This document shows, one piece after another, positions 33,976 to 44,786 of a DNA stretch of 64,000 bases. Source of the stretch: Diplolepis rosae (taxonomy: Eukaryota; Arthropoda; Insecta; Hymenoptera; Diplolepididae). The notes beneath the pieces are model-generated. The model had not been told where the DNA came from. It ran no database searches and was given only the letters and a program-made list of their open reading frames with translations. Numbering within the stretch: position 1 is the first letter of the stretch; every line of letters begins with the position of its first letter. The translations under genes were made by a program, and so were the position numbers. The stretch spans positions 186,001 to 250,000 of the forward strand of contig JAPYXD010000259.1 of assembly GCA_030998225.1 (NCBI GenBank), given 5' to 3'.

Positions 33976-34224
33976 CAGTTGATACGCAATATACTATTAT
34001 AGTTAAGAAAATTTCAATCATAAGGTATAAGTTCAGAAAGAAGACTAATAATGAGAAAAAAAGGATAAAATGCAATAAATATCAGTAAATAACAATAGGA
34101 AAGAAAACATCGTAGCTACTTGTGAATTTTGTTATGATTCTCTGTAAAAAGTTTTGTTGACTTGACAAAATTTGAGTTATCACGATAAAACATTTTATTA
34201 ATAAAAATAAAATTCTCGTATTCT

Positions 34225-34945
34225 TGGAGTTCGAGTGTAATAAAAATATTCGTAATGGATTGTATTCCTTGCTATTCCGCCCTATTTAGCGCCAATCCGA
34301 AATCTGTATTCGCGCCAATCCAAAATCTGAATTTGTGCCAATCCGATATTTGTATTCGTACCAATCGAAAAAAATGTTTTAGTCTCGCTTGATGCAAATT
34401 GGAAAAGAATCAATTCGACTATATTCGAGACTTTCAACATAAATCAACCCGTACCAAATTTCTAAAAAAATTAAAATTATCACTTTACTGTTGATTAGTC
34501 TAATTCATTGTAAATCATTATGAACATGCATTTCCATAGAGAACATGAATAATGGAAGAAATCGAATTTTTCCAGAAATCAGATTTTTTGGAACACTGAC
34601 AAAAGTTTCAGAAAGGAATCCAATCTGAGCGAATCTGAGCCATTTCTAAATCTGTTTTTCAACCATTCCGAATTATTTCGAAGCAATCCGAGAAACTTTT
34701 GAATCTTGTTCAACATAAATCTGTTAAAAATAAATCCGAAAAATTCCGACTTTGCCATCATTTGGATTGAAAATTCAGTTTAGATTAATTTAGATTGAAT
34801 CAGGATGAGTCGGACTGAGACGGATTGACGCTTCGCATCGAACGAGATTCAAAAGGTTTTTCGAATTGGTTTTGAAACAGATTTCGGAATAGCTCGAAAT
34901 AGTTCTGATTCGCTTGGATTGGATTCCAATACGAAACTCTAACCA
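34225..34945. repeat. Dispersed repeat with AATCCGA words, copy 2
   Basis: Direct copy of 26380-26945. The left part has three tandem versions of CCAATCC(G/A)(A/T)(A/T)ATCTG followed by TATTCG(C/T)(G/A)CC. No gene. Confidence 0.7.
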
Positions 34946-34949
34946 GATA

Positions 34950-36060
34950 AGTATGCTCTTTAATTATCCAGTATTTGCAACTATCTACTTTAGGGTAGAT
35001 TCCCCATATATAGATAAAACGAGATGATGGGAGAACGACCTTCGTATTTCATGGAAAGATAACCTTGAGGTGTTTTTTTTCTGAATGGAGACCATTCTGA
35101 TAATAAAGGTAAGGTAAGGGGAGAGAATAGGGATGCGAAGGCTGAAACTGTTCAATAAAACTTTTTAACTAAATGAAAATTTTATTGAAATTTTCAAAGT
35201 TGTTGGGAACTTTTCATTTCATATTAAGGTTGTATGTGAACAAACGATCTCTGATAGAATTTTTAAAAAAAGGAGCTTATATTTAAGTAGAATGATCATT
35301 TATATGTTAAATTAATTTCAAATTTTTCAACCGGACCGATGCTTTAACACGTAATTCATGGGCAATGCATAGGTACTCTCCACATTTTAATTTAAAGTAA
35401 TTAAACGCTCTGGTAGAAAAATTTGAAAAATTTTGGTATTTGTGCTGCTTCAAAATACAAATTTTTGAAAAAAACATTAAATCTCTCCACCGTGTAGCTT
35501 TATAGATAATCTAAAGAAAAACATGGACATTTCAGTCACTTTTGAACGGATAAACGTAACAACCAGCTTGGAAGCGTACGTGAAATCAAGTCAGCTGTAT
35601 AAAACCATGGATGTTATTTGTTAAAAATGTTATTAAATCAACAAAGAACTATGACTAAAATATCCAGTAATATTAAATTTCTAATGAAGTTCAAATTTGA
35701 AAGGATATTGAAATCGTTGACATCAAGCTATTCAAACGCATATCACAGTTGCTCAATGATGGTTAGGTTTAAATTGCAACGTTGCATGATCTATGAGTCT
35801 GCCGCTGGCATAGCATTGGTGACTATACGTATACACACATGCTACGAATTCTAAGTCAGTAGGACACTAAAATTTTCACCATGTAGCCGCATGAAATTTT
35901 ATCAAAACAGCATAGCTCAAGAGTGCCCCATGGGACTCTACTATTTGTACGAGGATGGGACTCGTTATTCAACCCTAAAAAGTTGCTTCCACCAATCACG
36001 TAATATTACTTTTGACTCTTATTTCCAAACGAATTTTTGAATTTGATTTCGTTACAACGG
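34950..36060. other. Region without recognised features
   Basis: Mixed AT-rich sequence. A 78-codon frame (35618-35854) has no supporting motif. Nothing else was noticed. Confidence 0.35.
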
Positions 36061-36064
36061 TTAA

Positions 36065-36599
36065 GGTAGTACTGTCGTAAATAGAAATACTGTTCAGATA
36101 TTGATAAAATTGAAATCACTGGTGAAAATTAAGCCAGAAATGACTCAGTTAAATTTTTGAGGACCTAGGGTACACTGGAGGGGAGTAATTGCTAATTGCA
36201 TTTTGAGACGATTAACACCTAACCTTATGGGAAACCGAGTTCATGTACAAATCCTGCCATAACTACCGTTCAGATTTGAAGAAAAATGACTGGTGCATTA
36301 ATTGATAATATAAGCATCATTTTGAAAGTTAAAACATCTCAATTGGATACGTGTAAGCGTAGAAAAATCCAATAGAGTAAGCAAAAATATAATTTTTCTC
36401 CAGTAACCGACGGCGATTAAATAGATGTGGCAACGTCGCAGAATAAGAGAAAGCGCGCGCCATTCTCGTATCGTAAGAAGTCATCTGCTATACACACATC
36501 TATAGTCGCTTTCTTATGCGACGTTGACAAATTTAGATACTACGCGAAGCAAATGAGAAAAAGTACTCATTTCATTAACTACGTACCGACAGTACTACC
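36065..36599. mobile_element. TTAA element, 535 bp, with internal inverted repeat
   Basis: TTAA at 36061-36064 and 36600-36603; ends GGTAGTACTGTCG and exact complement CGACAGTACTACC. An inner pair, GGCAACGTCGCAGAATAAGA (36429) and TTCTTATGCGACGTTGAC (36512), suggests a second element or nested hairpin inside. No transposase. Confidence 0.85.
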
Positions 36600-36604
36600 T
36601 TAAG

Positions 36605-37108
36605 GGAGTAGACCTGTGTGTCACTTTCCAAAATCGATTAAAAAAAAGATGTGTATTCTACTTTTTAGTTTAAAAAAGTTCTATTGGAAATCGAAAATTC
36701 AATTTCCTAACCAGAATATATAAGTAATGGAAAAACGTCAAGATGAAAAATTATCTGTGCTTGTATACAAATTCCTTTATATTCAAATTTTTTCTTTGAA
36801 TTATCTAACTTCCACTCACTTAATACCTCGTACACTTTATTATCCATTTCTTTGAAACTTTGTAAAAATAATTCGAGACAAGACGTGATATCCTTAAGAT
36901 TCTTTTGGACTCTACCTTGTTTTCTTTGTCACTTTTTTTTGCAAACGTGCTTATACAAAACATAACTAACAGGAAACCGGTATCAACATGTATAGCGGAA
37001 AACGAAAAGGCGCCAGATTGTGTAGACTGTAACGCTGCCAACGGCGTATCTTGAAACTACTTTTACTACCTTTTCCTGTAATATTAACTGGAATAATAAT
37101 ACCAGAAT
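36605..37108. other. Region without recognised features
   Basis: No repeat boundary or gene recognised between the TTAA element and mariner M2. Confidence 0.35.
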
Positions 37109-37111
37109 ATA

Positions 37112-38014
37112 CCATCTGATCAAATTCGACCCGGGCTGGTCGAGTTAAACCACGCGCGTTAACCGAAACGGTAAAAAATTTTATTTTAGGTTGGTAACAC
37201 CTTCTTTCATAGTCGTGTCAAGTGCGAGCGGGAGACGTCCATTAGTGTATGTTTGGCAGCCATTGGTTTACGACGCGAAAAGTTTGTCTGTTAAAAAAAA
37301 TTGAACGAGTTTGCTTGAAATTTTGTGTTTTCAATGGAATTACGGCTACGGAATCATTGAAAATGTTGCAGAAGTGTTTTGGAGAGTCTACTTTATCGAG
37401 AACGCAAGTATTTGAGTGGCATAAAGCAATTAGTGAGGGTCGTGGGGTAGTAGAAAACTTGCATCATGCGAGTCGACCATCCACCTCTATTAACAATGAT
37501 AATATAAAAAAAGTGAAGAAAATTGTGCTCGAAAATCGTCATGTTGGCACTAGAAAGGTAGCAGAGGCTCTCAACATCTCTTATGAATCGATTCAACACA
37601 TTGTAGTTCATGTTTTGGGTATGAAGCGCGTCGCCGCCAGACGACGATAATGCGCCGTCACATTTCAGCCTAATTGTGACTTAATTTTTGGCCAAGCGCG
37701 AAACAAGTCATTACTCAGCCACCGCATTCGCCAGATTTGGCTCCCTGTGACTTTTTCCTGTTTCCAAAACTCAAATATCCGCTCCGGGAAACGCGCCATG
37801 AGTCGATTGAAGCCATGAAAAGAAATTCGGTGAAGGAACTAAAGGCCATACCGGCCGAGGCCTATGAGAAGTGTATGGAAAATTGGATTAACCGCTGGCA
37901 TGATTTTATTGGCTCAAAAGGAGCCTATTTTGAAGGCGATAATAAAGATTTGTATTAAAATGCATAAAAATGTTGTTTTTTTTAAACCAGTCCGGGTCAA
38001 ATTTGATTAGATGG
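37112..38014 (+). mobile_element. Internally deleted mariner-like element M2
   Basis: TA at 37110-37111 and 38015-38016. Ends CCATCTGATCAAATTCGACC and (complement) CCATCTAATCAAATTTGACC, extending to about 30 bp. A plus-strand transposase relic lies inside. 903 bp. Confidence 0.92.
37249..37958 (+). pseudogene. Mariner transposase relic, HTH and C-terminus joined
   Basis: The N-terminal part has KKIERVCLKFCVFNGITATE, then SLKMLQKCFGESTLSRTQVF and SYESIQHIVVHVLGMKRV, the paired helix-turn-helix region of a mariner transposase of the type found fused in SETMAR. After RVAARR the frame breaks. The C-terminal part resumes as TQPPHSPDLAPCDFFLFPKL, where the D before FFLF is the third catalytic position, and ends EGDNKDLY. 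The first and second catalytic aspartates and about 130 residues are deleted, so it is inactive. Product not expected beyond an N-terminal DNA-binding fragment of about 133 residues, counted from the first ATG at 37249; a later ATG could equally be the start. Confidence 0.9.
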
Positions 38015-38016
38015 TA

Positions 38017-38665
38017 TATAACTACAATTTTATAACCATAATAAGTAAACAATTTTTCTGGTGATATTAACTAAAATTTTAGTCATTTTAACCGGAAATG
38101 TTTCAACTGATTAGCTTCATTAAATTTAACATTATAGAACTACCGACGATTGAGGTATACCTACTTCTACCATGTCAAACAAGTCATTTTGACCCCCTTG
38201 GTAGTTCTAGTGTTAACCGAACCTTTATTCTAGTGCATGGTTGATTTGTCGAAAAAGCTGAAATTTATGGAAATAGTGTGACTGATCGATTCTCTCGCTC
38301 CCACTCTATTGTTCTCACGGATTTTGTGCATAAGGTAGGTATTGAGCAATATTGTGTTTATGTGTTCAGAAGTGGAGATAGGATGCACGCAAATGATCGT
38401 TTGGACAATTACCGGTGTATACGATCGATATGTGTGCAAATTATTGCTCCCATCTTCTCGAAAGTTATGTGAATCTACCCGTAATATCAGCCAATTCTAA
38501 TCCAATAGTATTGTCCGAAGATGATGATTTATTAATCATAATTTCACTAATGAATCTGGAACTGATTTGATAAACATGTCTCTTTTTGTTAACGTGATTG
38601 CATACAGAAATCTCTTTTTTAAGAATTATCCTAGTATCCATTCTATGAATAAATAATCATCTCGT
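38017..38665. other. Region without recognised features
   Basis: Frames on both strands at 38230-38472 overlap each other and have no homology. Nothing else noticed. Confidence 0.35.
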
Positions 38666-38669
38666 TATA

Positions 38670-39176
38670 AACGGTGACCCATTTTAATCTATAATCCCAA
38701 ATATCTTCTAAAATACTTTATCTACGAAAAAATGGTTCAAACAAAGGTTGAGAAGGACGGAGGGGGACATTTGATTGTACCATCAATTTTAACCTTGAGG
38801 TCAATTTTTAAGGTCAAATGGAGGTAAGAAATTTTTCTTAAATAAGAAACCCTATTTCTGACTGCGGATTTGAAAAGAGCGGAGAATTTCACGTCATAAA
38901 TGACCTGTGGAAAAATGGTTTTTGTGACCTTGGAAAGGCAACAAATTAAGCTCAAATGTCTGAAAAACGACCAGTTGCCCTGTTTCTGAATTGTTTTGTA
39001 GACTTCAGGCTGTGGATTGTTATCACCCCCCCCCCCCCCCCCCGACCTCGAGGTCAAAATTGATGGCACAGTCAAATGTCCCTTTCGGTCTTGCTCAACC
39101 TTTGTCCCAACCATTTTTCCGTAGATAAAGTATTTTAGAAGATATTTGGGATTATAGATTAAAATGGGTCACCGTG
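38670..39176. mobile_element. Foldback MITE with ACGGTGACCC ends and a C18 tract
   Basis: TA at 38668-38669 and 39177-39178. Inverted arms of more than 100 bp: ACGGTGACCCATTTTAATCT at the left, complement AGATTAAAATGGGTCACCGT at the right, continuing through AATATCTTCTAAAATACTTT to a TCAATTTTGACCTCGAGGTC-like inner part. A run of 18 C lies at 39026-39043, next to the right arm. The 125-codon minus frame here is a by-product. Confidence 0.85.
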
Positions 39177-39227
39177 TATATGGAACAATTGAGATCATTG
39201 TCAATCAAAATATCAATATTTCAAATG

Positions 39228-39755
39228 TGTTTTTCCTTACTATCGCTTTCTACTAATTTTTAAAAAACAATGGATTTTTATAAATCATGGCTTATTTTCC
39301 CGAGGAAAATAATTTTCCTACAATACTACTGTTTCCAATTTTGGAAATAAGAAATACCAATAAATAAAAAGTTAATCTTCAAATATAGTTATTTGTCTGA
39401 AGAAATGATTCTTTTTTAAAGAATTCTTCTGAGGTACTTATGCAAAAAAAACAGGTCTCTGAAAAAAAGGTTTTTTATGGTCTTAAGGCTCGGAATGATA
39501 TTATAAATCGTTTTTTATGGAAGAGAAACATTATTTTTTTATGAAAAAAATTCAAAAGGAACGAAAAATAATACTTTTAATGATGTTTTTTGTAATAGAA
39601 TTTTTCGTTACTGTCGCTTTTTGAAAATTGTTCAAAATAATTGAATTTTTATGAATCATAGCTTATTTGTCCGCGGAAAATATTTTCTACAACTCTACTA
39701 TTTCCAATTTCGGAAATAATTAAATAATCCTCAAATATAGTTGTTTTATTAGAAA
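39228..39755. repeat. Diverged direct repeat, ~370 bp offset
   Basis: 39228-39410 and 39597-39755 share TCGCTTT(C/T)T, TTTTTAT(A/G)AATCAT(G/A)GCTTATTT, CTACTGTTTCCAATTT/CTACTATTTCCAATTT and CTTCAAATATAGTT/CCTCAAATATAGTT in order. A related segment (TTTTTCCTTACTATCGCTTT) occurs at 26210. Confidence 0.65.
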
Positions 39756-39799
39756 AATGTTTTTTTTTAAATTGTGTTATGATATCAGCCACTGAACAT

Positions 39800-41720
39800 T
39801 TCAGCTTAAAGAAATTTTAAGATACAAATTTGATGAAAACCATAATATTTATTGAAATTCAAGCATGCTTTACAAAATCATTAAAAAAAAATCTGCCCGC
39901 TTTGCGGGCACATTCTCATCGCGCGCTTCGCTCGCAAGTTTGAGCGCGCCTAGGGCGCGCGATTCGATCGTCGCGCTTCGCGCTCCGTTCTTTCTGGACC
40001 TCGCGCTTCGCGCTCGGTCTTGTGCTCTTCGCATATAGTTAAGTTTATTTCTTATAATTTGGTACTGAAGCTCAAACCAATTTTATAATAATATTACAGA
40101 TGATGTGAATTACACATTTTCTCAAAGTCACTCTATTTCTTTTTGAATTTAAGTGAAACAAGAGATTCAATTTACTTAAGGCTCTATCAGCCTTAAGGAA
40201 CACATTCTCATCATGACGCTCGCGCTTCGCGCTCGATTTTCTGTATACATTTCAGTAACTTTTTAATAAATTACATGATTAAAATAATTTATTTTCTTCC
40301 AAATCTCTTAAAAACAAATAACAATCGTAGATTTTATTTAAGGAAACGATTTTGCAGAACAACGCTTATTTCGTTTCTCACATATTTTGGTGAAAAAAAT
40401 CGAATTTTTTTAATATTAAAAATCAAAACATAAAATATACATCCTGTCCCGAAATGTCTTAATGAGAATTTGTAGACCTCATTTAGGAAAACAATTTTCC
40501 ATCTAAACGTTTTTTTTGTATCTCACATATTTTGTCTAAAAAATGGAATTTTTGAATTTTAATCGTATTTTTTGGAATTGAAACGAAAAATATATGTTTT
40601 ATCAGAAACTGTGTCAGACAAAACTTGTAGATCTTTTTGAAACTAACAACTTTGTATTCTTACGTTTTTTTCGTATTTCGAATATTATTGTTAAAAAATT
40701 AAATTTTGGATTTTCAATAGTTTTTTTTTTTAATTAAAAAGAAAAATATGCATCTTATGAAAAAATGTTATGATTCAAATTTGTAGGTCTTTATGTATTC
40801 AATAATATTGTATCATAACGTTTTTTCGTATTTCGTATAATTTAACTGGAAAATGGAATTTTGATATTGACTTTTTTCGAATTTGAATATGCTGTAACAT
40901 TTCCAATTTTGATATAATCAAAAAATGTTATGAGGATAATTTTTAGAGATTTATGAGCACTATCAAAAACCAGAATTGGAATTTTTGATTTTTTCAAAAA
41001 ATTATTTTCAAAAACACAAAAGTAGTGCTCCATCCCTCAATTTTGATTGGATGTGACTGGTTAACGAACTTGTCCTTACTTTTTCGGCTCCGATAAAGTG
41101 TACCAAAGCTCAATTCAATCTGATAATTCTATCGAGAGTTATGCCGCACACGACCTACAGACAGACAGACAGACAGACAGACACTTTCGTAAAAACCATT
41201 TTATCTGACTCAGGGGGTCTCAAAACGTAAAGATTTGATGAAATTTTCGAAAGTCATTTTTCACATAAAACCAATACCTTCTCATCCATGATGAGAATGT
41301 AAAAAGACGACTGATAATCCTTTGATGGTTAAAATCATTAAAAATTAATGAATTTATAATGCTTTGACTGTCAGAAGCAATGAAAAATGAGGTTATGCGG
41401 ATAAAAATGGTTTGTTTTGGTCCACTAGCCTACAAATGTAATCCTTCAATAGTTAAAGGATTTCTTTTCAGTGCCAAACGAAATCGTTTATCGGTAAAAC
41501 TATTTCTCTGTTGCATTTTATAGATGCGTTTTTTAACAGTAAAAGGAACCTGTGTATATACAAAAGAAATCTTCTTAATTTTAATGGATACATTCTGAAA
41601 GGAATGTAATTTCCCATAAATAGACTTTTTTTAGAGTGTATATTGTGTATTTTATATAACTTAAAAAAATTTTCAAAATTTCTCATTTTGCAAGGAAATA
41701 GGGTCATACAAACTGAAATT
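39800..41720. repeat. Dispersed CCTTTNACTGTTAAAGG-type repeat, copy split by HINE-like copy G
   Basis: 39800-39884 and 41306-41500 are together colinear with the complement of 53990-54210: GAAATTCAAGCATGCTTTAC, GACGACTGATAATCC, GTTATGCGGATAAAAATGG. The intervening 39891-41303 is HINE-like copy G, so this is a filled target whose empty version is at 53700-54210. Confidence 0.8.
39891..41303 (+). mobile_element. HINE-like element copy G, full length with identifiable target
   Basis: Head TCTGCCCGCTTTGCGGGCA, hairpin series, body, (CAGA)n at about 41157-41183, terminal hairpin and TGTAAAAA. The empty relative reads AATCATTTTTAAATAGACGA; here the left flank ends AATCATT and the right flank begins GACGACTG, so element limits are known to within a few bases, all of them A or T. 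No obvious target duplication larger than an A/T run. Confidence 0.9.
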
Positions 41721-41724
41721 CCGG

Positions 41725-43138
41725 TAAGGTAGGAATCTAGCCATTTGGCCTGGTTGATCCATGGCCTTAAGTTTATTTTTTAATTAAGAATTCTAGTTAA
41801 AATAAATTTCATAGAAGGTACAGAAACATTGGACGTCCTACGGCCTTCAATGTCACTTTTTTGTCTTCTGGACGTTTCACGTTCATAAAAATATCTTTGA
41901 GACATTGTTCGCTCTTAGTACAGCAAAAAGCTTAACATTGAAGTTCACGAGACGTCTTTAAATCTTGAAATTAAGCTTTGAGTCTAAAAAAGTCGATAAG
42001 CTATGTTTCCTTAATCATGAAACAAAAAAAATATCGATAATAAGTCATTTTTCCTCGATGTAATATTGATTAAAAGAAACGTGAGTTGAAAACTAGGTTG
42101 GGCTCAAAAATAAAATTATCAAAAATAATAAAAAATATTTAGAATTAAAAAGAATCTTTTTATCGAGTTAGAATTTTTTGACGGTAATTAAAAAATTTAA
42201 TTTTAATCAATTCATTTAGAAGACTAACTTTTCCTTTATAAAATTTGAAATCTAAATTTGATGTTATATTCATGAAAAATGTATTCTTTCCTGGATTAAT
42301 TCAAGATCAACTAAGACGTTTTATTCAGTCGAGACCCTTGGGTATTTCAGTGATTCATTCTTTATTTTAAGTTACCGTAAATGGCACGATTTTTTAGATG
42401 GTTGAGAATTAGAGTACCAGAGCTAAACTTAATTTTTTGCACGACAGGGTATAAGGGAGCATTGACTAGTATAAAAATATCCAAGATCGTTTTGGGTATT
42501 ACCTTTCCTGAGGCATTTCATGGTAGTACGACCTCAGAAATAAAATGAAAGCCACCTTAAAGAGAGACTGGATGAAGAAATTGACTCTGCACTCTCGTTT
42601 CAAAACACATTTTCCACGATCGCTTCGTATTGCTACTGACATTACGTCGTTTTCACGACTCAATTTATCAACTATTATACCATTATTACCATTATCATAT
42701 CATTTTTAGGACCAGGGATTTATTGAATCTATATGAATGGTGATAAATATAAATGGCCAAGTTAATATTGAATGACATGAAAACTGTCAGTGTGAAAATG
42801 GTAAAAGAAATATCGCAAGCCATTCTCATGACAATTTAGAAGACAAATTGCTAATAACTTCTTTCATTAAATTTTTTAATCATCCCATTATTTTTAAGTT
42901 CATAATGTAAAAAATGTAAGACTTTAATTCAAAATATTTCAGTAAGATACACAAATTATACAGAAATAAAAAAAATGGTAATACGTTTAGAGAGAAATAT
43001 AAGAGAAAAATCAAGTTTTGGGAGAAAAAAAGCAGCTCAATTTTCTTAATGCTCAGATTAAATACTGATAAAACTGGTTCTGAGGAAAAGACTCAAGAAA
43101 AAGATTCCGAGATGAAATTTTTTCTGATTTGGGGAATA
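41725..43138. other. Region without recognised features
   Basis: About 1.4 kb of AT-rich sequence. No long frame or element terminus was recognised. Confidence 0.35.
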
Positions 43139-43140
43139 TA

Positions 43141-43960
43141 CACAGTGTGTCCCAAAAATAACCGAACTTTTTGGATATAGAATAAGATACACATTATATT
43201 ATCTTTGAAAGTTATTATTTATTCAAAATAGGTTCCATTAGACTCAATACAACGTTTGGAACGATCAACCAGCGCATGCATAAATTTTTTTATATCATTG
43301 ATAGGAATGTTCTTCAGCACCTCGGTTACGGCTGCTTGAATGGCTGGGATATCATCATAAAATGCTCCTTTCATCTTGGTTTTCAGTTTTGGAAATAAAA
43401 AATAGTCACATGGTGATAGATCAGGCAAATACAGAGTCAGTCAGTCAGTCAGTTAAAATTCTCCAAATAGTGTTTTTACTCGTATTTAATTCCTCAGCCA
43501 ACATTCTTGTAGTAAAATTTGCATCGATACCAATGATTTCACGGACTTTTTCCACCAATTCAGCACGATTACTAACTTCTGGACGACCTGGCCGTAGATC
43601 GTCATTTAAATCTTCACGACCATTTTTAAATCGTGTAAACTACGTATAAACTTGAGTATGTCTCATATAATCATCACCATAAACTTTTTTCATCAATTCG
43701 TGTGTCTCAGCGAATTTTTTTTCAAGTTTAACACAAAATTTTATATTTGTTTTTTGTTCCATTTTTGTTTTGTAACATTAGCACACTTTTTCTTTTATTG
43801 AAATGGCTGTAACTTTCACATCTTTCATCCGATTTACATGAATTTAGGTTCGTTCGAAAGAGGATGAATGTATCTTTTTGATGCTGTAAATTTCCAATAG
43901 ATGGCGCTGCATGTTGTATGATTTAAATATAAAGTTCGGTTATTTTTGGGACACACTGTG
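43141..43960 (-). mobile_element. Internally deleted mariner-like element M3, identical ends
   Basis: TA at 43139-43140 and 43961-43962. The terminal 30 bp (CACAGTGTGTCCCAAAAATA then ACCGAACTTT) are identical at both ends, which suggests recent mobility. 820 bp. Carries a deleted transposase on the minus strand. Confidence 0.93.
43219..43755 (-). pseudogene. Mariner transposase relic with (GTCA)n deletion junction
   Basis: ATG near 43755 opens MEQKTNIKFCVKLEKKFAET and HELMKKVYGDDYMRHTQVYT, then a TAG where mariners have Trp, then RFKNGREDLNDDLRPGRP and NTSKNTIWRIL (helix-turn-helix part). The frame then enters a (CTGA)n/(GTCA)n run (43433-43452) and resumes as PDLSPCDYFLFPKLK with the third catalytic Asp, ending SNGTYFE. 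The first and second catalytic aspartates are gone. This is the same subfamily as M5 by the N-terminal and C-terminal motifs. Confidence 0.88.
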
Positions 43961-44039
43961 TAGCAAACAAAAAAGTCTGGATCGAGGTTACAAATGTTGA
44001 TCACACTGTTGGAAACGTTCGTAAATTTACCAAATTTTT

Positions 44040-44260
44040 ATGTTATAAAGGTAACGTACTCTCCCTAGGGATCACGTGACCTTGCAGTTGGTGAAAGGGC
44101 TTAAGGATCCACGCGGGCGGCCACCTTAAGGACTGTGAACCAGGAAAGATGGGCTGTGAAGCCCAAGGATCCTGGGAAGCAGAGAGGCCGGTGACCCGCA
44201 AGATCTGAACAAACTCCACTCAGGTGGAAAAGTCGGAGGCCAGACAGTATTTACAAACGA
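44040..44260. other. GC-rich patch of unknown origin
   Basis: GGATCCACGCGGGCGGCCAC, GAAGCCCAAGGATCCTGGGA and GAGAGGCCGGTGACCCGCAA stand out from the AT-rich background. Stops occur in the frames I checked. It could be the tail of a LINE or a transduced segment; no family was recognised. Confidence 0.35.
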
Positions 44261-44339
44261 CGCAGTATTGTGCCAATTGTAACCCAGGAATAATGCCAGT
44301 ACTGCCTGTCAATGCTGTGAAGTAGGGATATCATTGACA

Positions 44340-44600
44340 GTTGGCGTTCTACTGGTTTACTATGGACGCAATACTTATTACTGTTACTGGTCAAATACCG
44401 ACAAGTGACAAAGGATTTCATTTCCAGACCAAAGTTAATACTAAGACAGTAAAAGGATAGCATTTGAAACGATAATACTTTAACTGTTAAAGGATTTGCT
44501 GTCATGCCGATTTTAAATAGAAAATCCTGTAATAGTGAAAGGAAACCTTTGACAGTCAATAACCTGTTTTAAAGTGTACTGGTTTACTAATGCCGCAATA
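44340..44600. repeat. Dispersed repeat with CCTTTTACTGTC words
   Basis: CAGACCAAAG, ACAGTAAAAGGATAG, CTTTAACTGTTAAAG, TCATGCC(G/A)ATTTT(A/G)AATAG and TTTGACAGTCAATA match 54370-54530 in the same order. The words are self-complementary around GTTAAC-like centres. The flanking 44574-44783 hydrophobic frame starts within this repeat and is not supported as a gene. Confidence 0.65.
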
Positions 44601-44786
44601 CTAATTTTATCATTACTGGCAAATTGCCGTCGAACTATTTTCACAGCCTTTAATTTATCTATTTTTGGCATATCCATTCAAAATGTATTTTTATTAATAA
44701 TTTGTTTGTTGTTATCTTCTTTTGTTCACGCACTTTACAGGACTTATTTTTTCTTTGCTTTGGTGTTATATGTGCTCAATTAAAAA

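Noticed and set aside
38737..39114. 125-codon minus-strand frame with Gly run
   Set aside because: The Gly run is the C18 tract of a foldback MITE and the ends of the frame are the two inverted arms.
43362..43649. 95-codon plus-strand frame
   Set aside because: It is antisense to the mariner M3 transposase relic.
44574..44783. 69-codon very hydrophobic frame, possible membrane protein
   Set aside because: It starts inside a dispersed repeat and is made of AT-rich codons; no signal for a start or homology.
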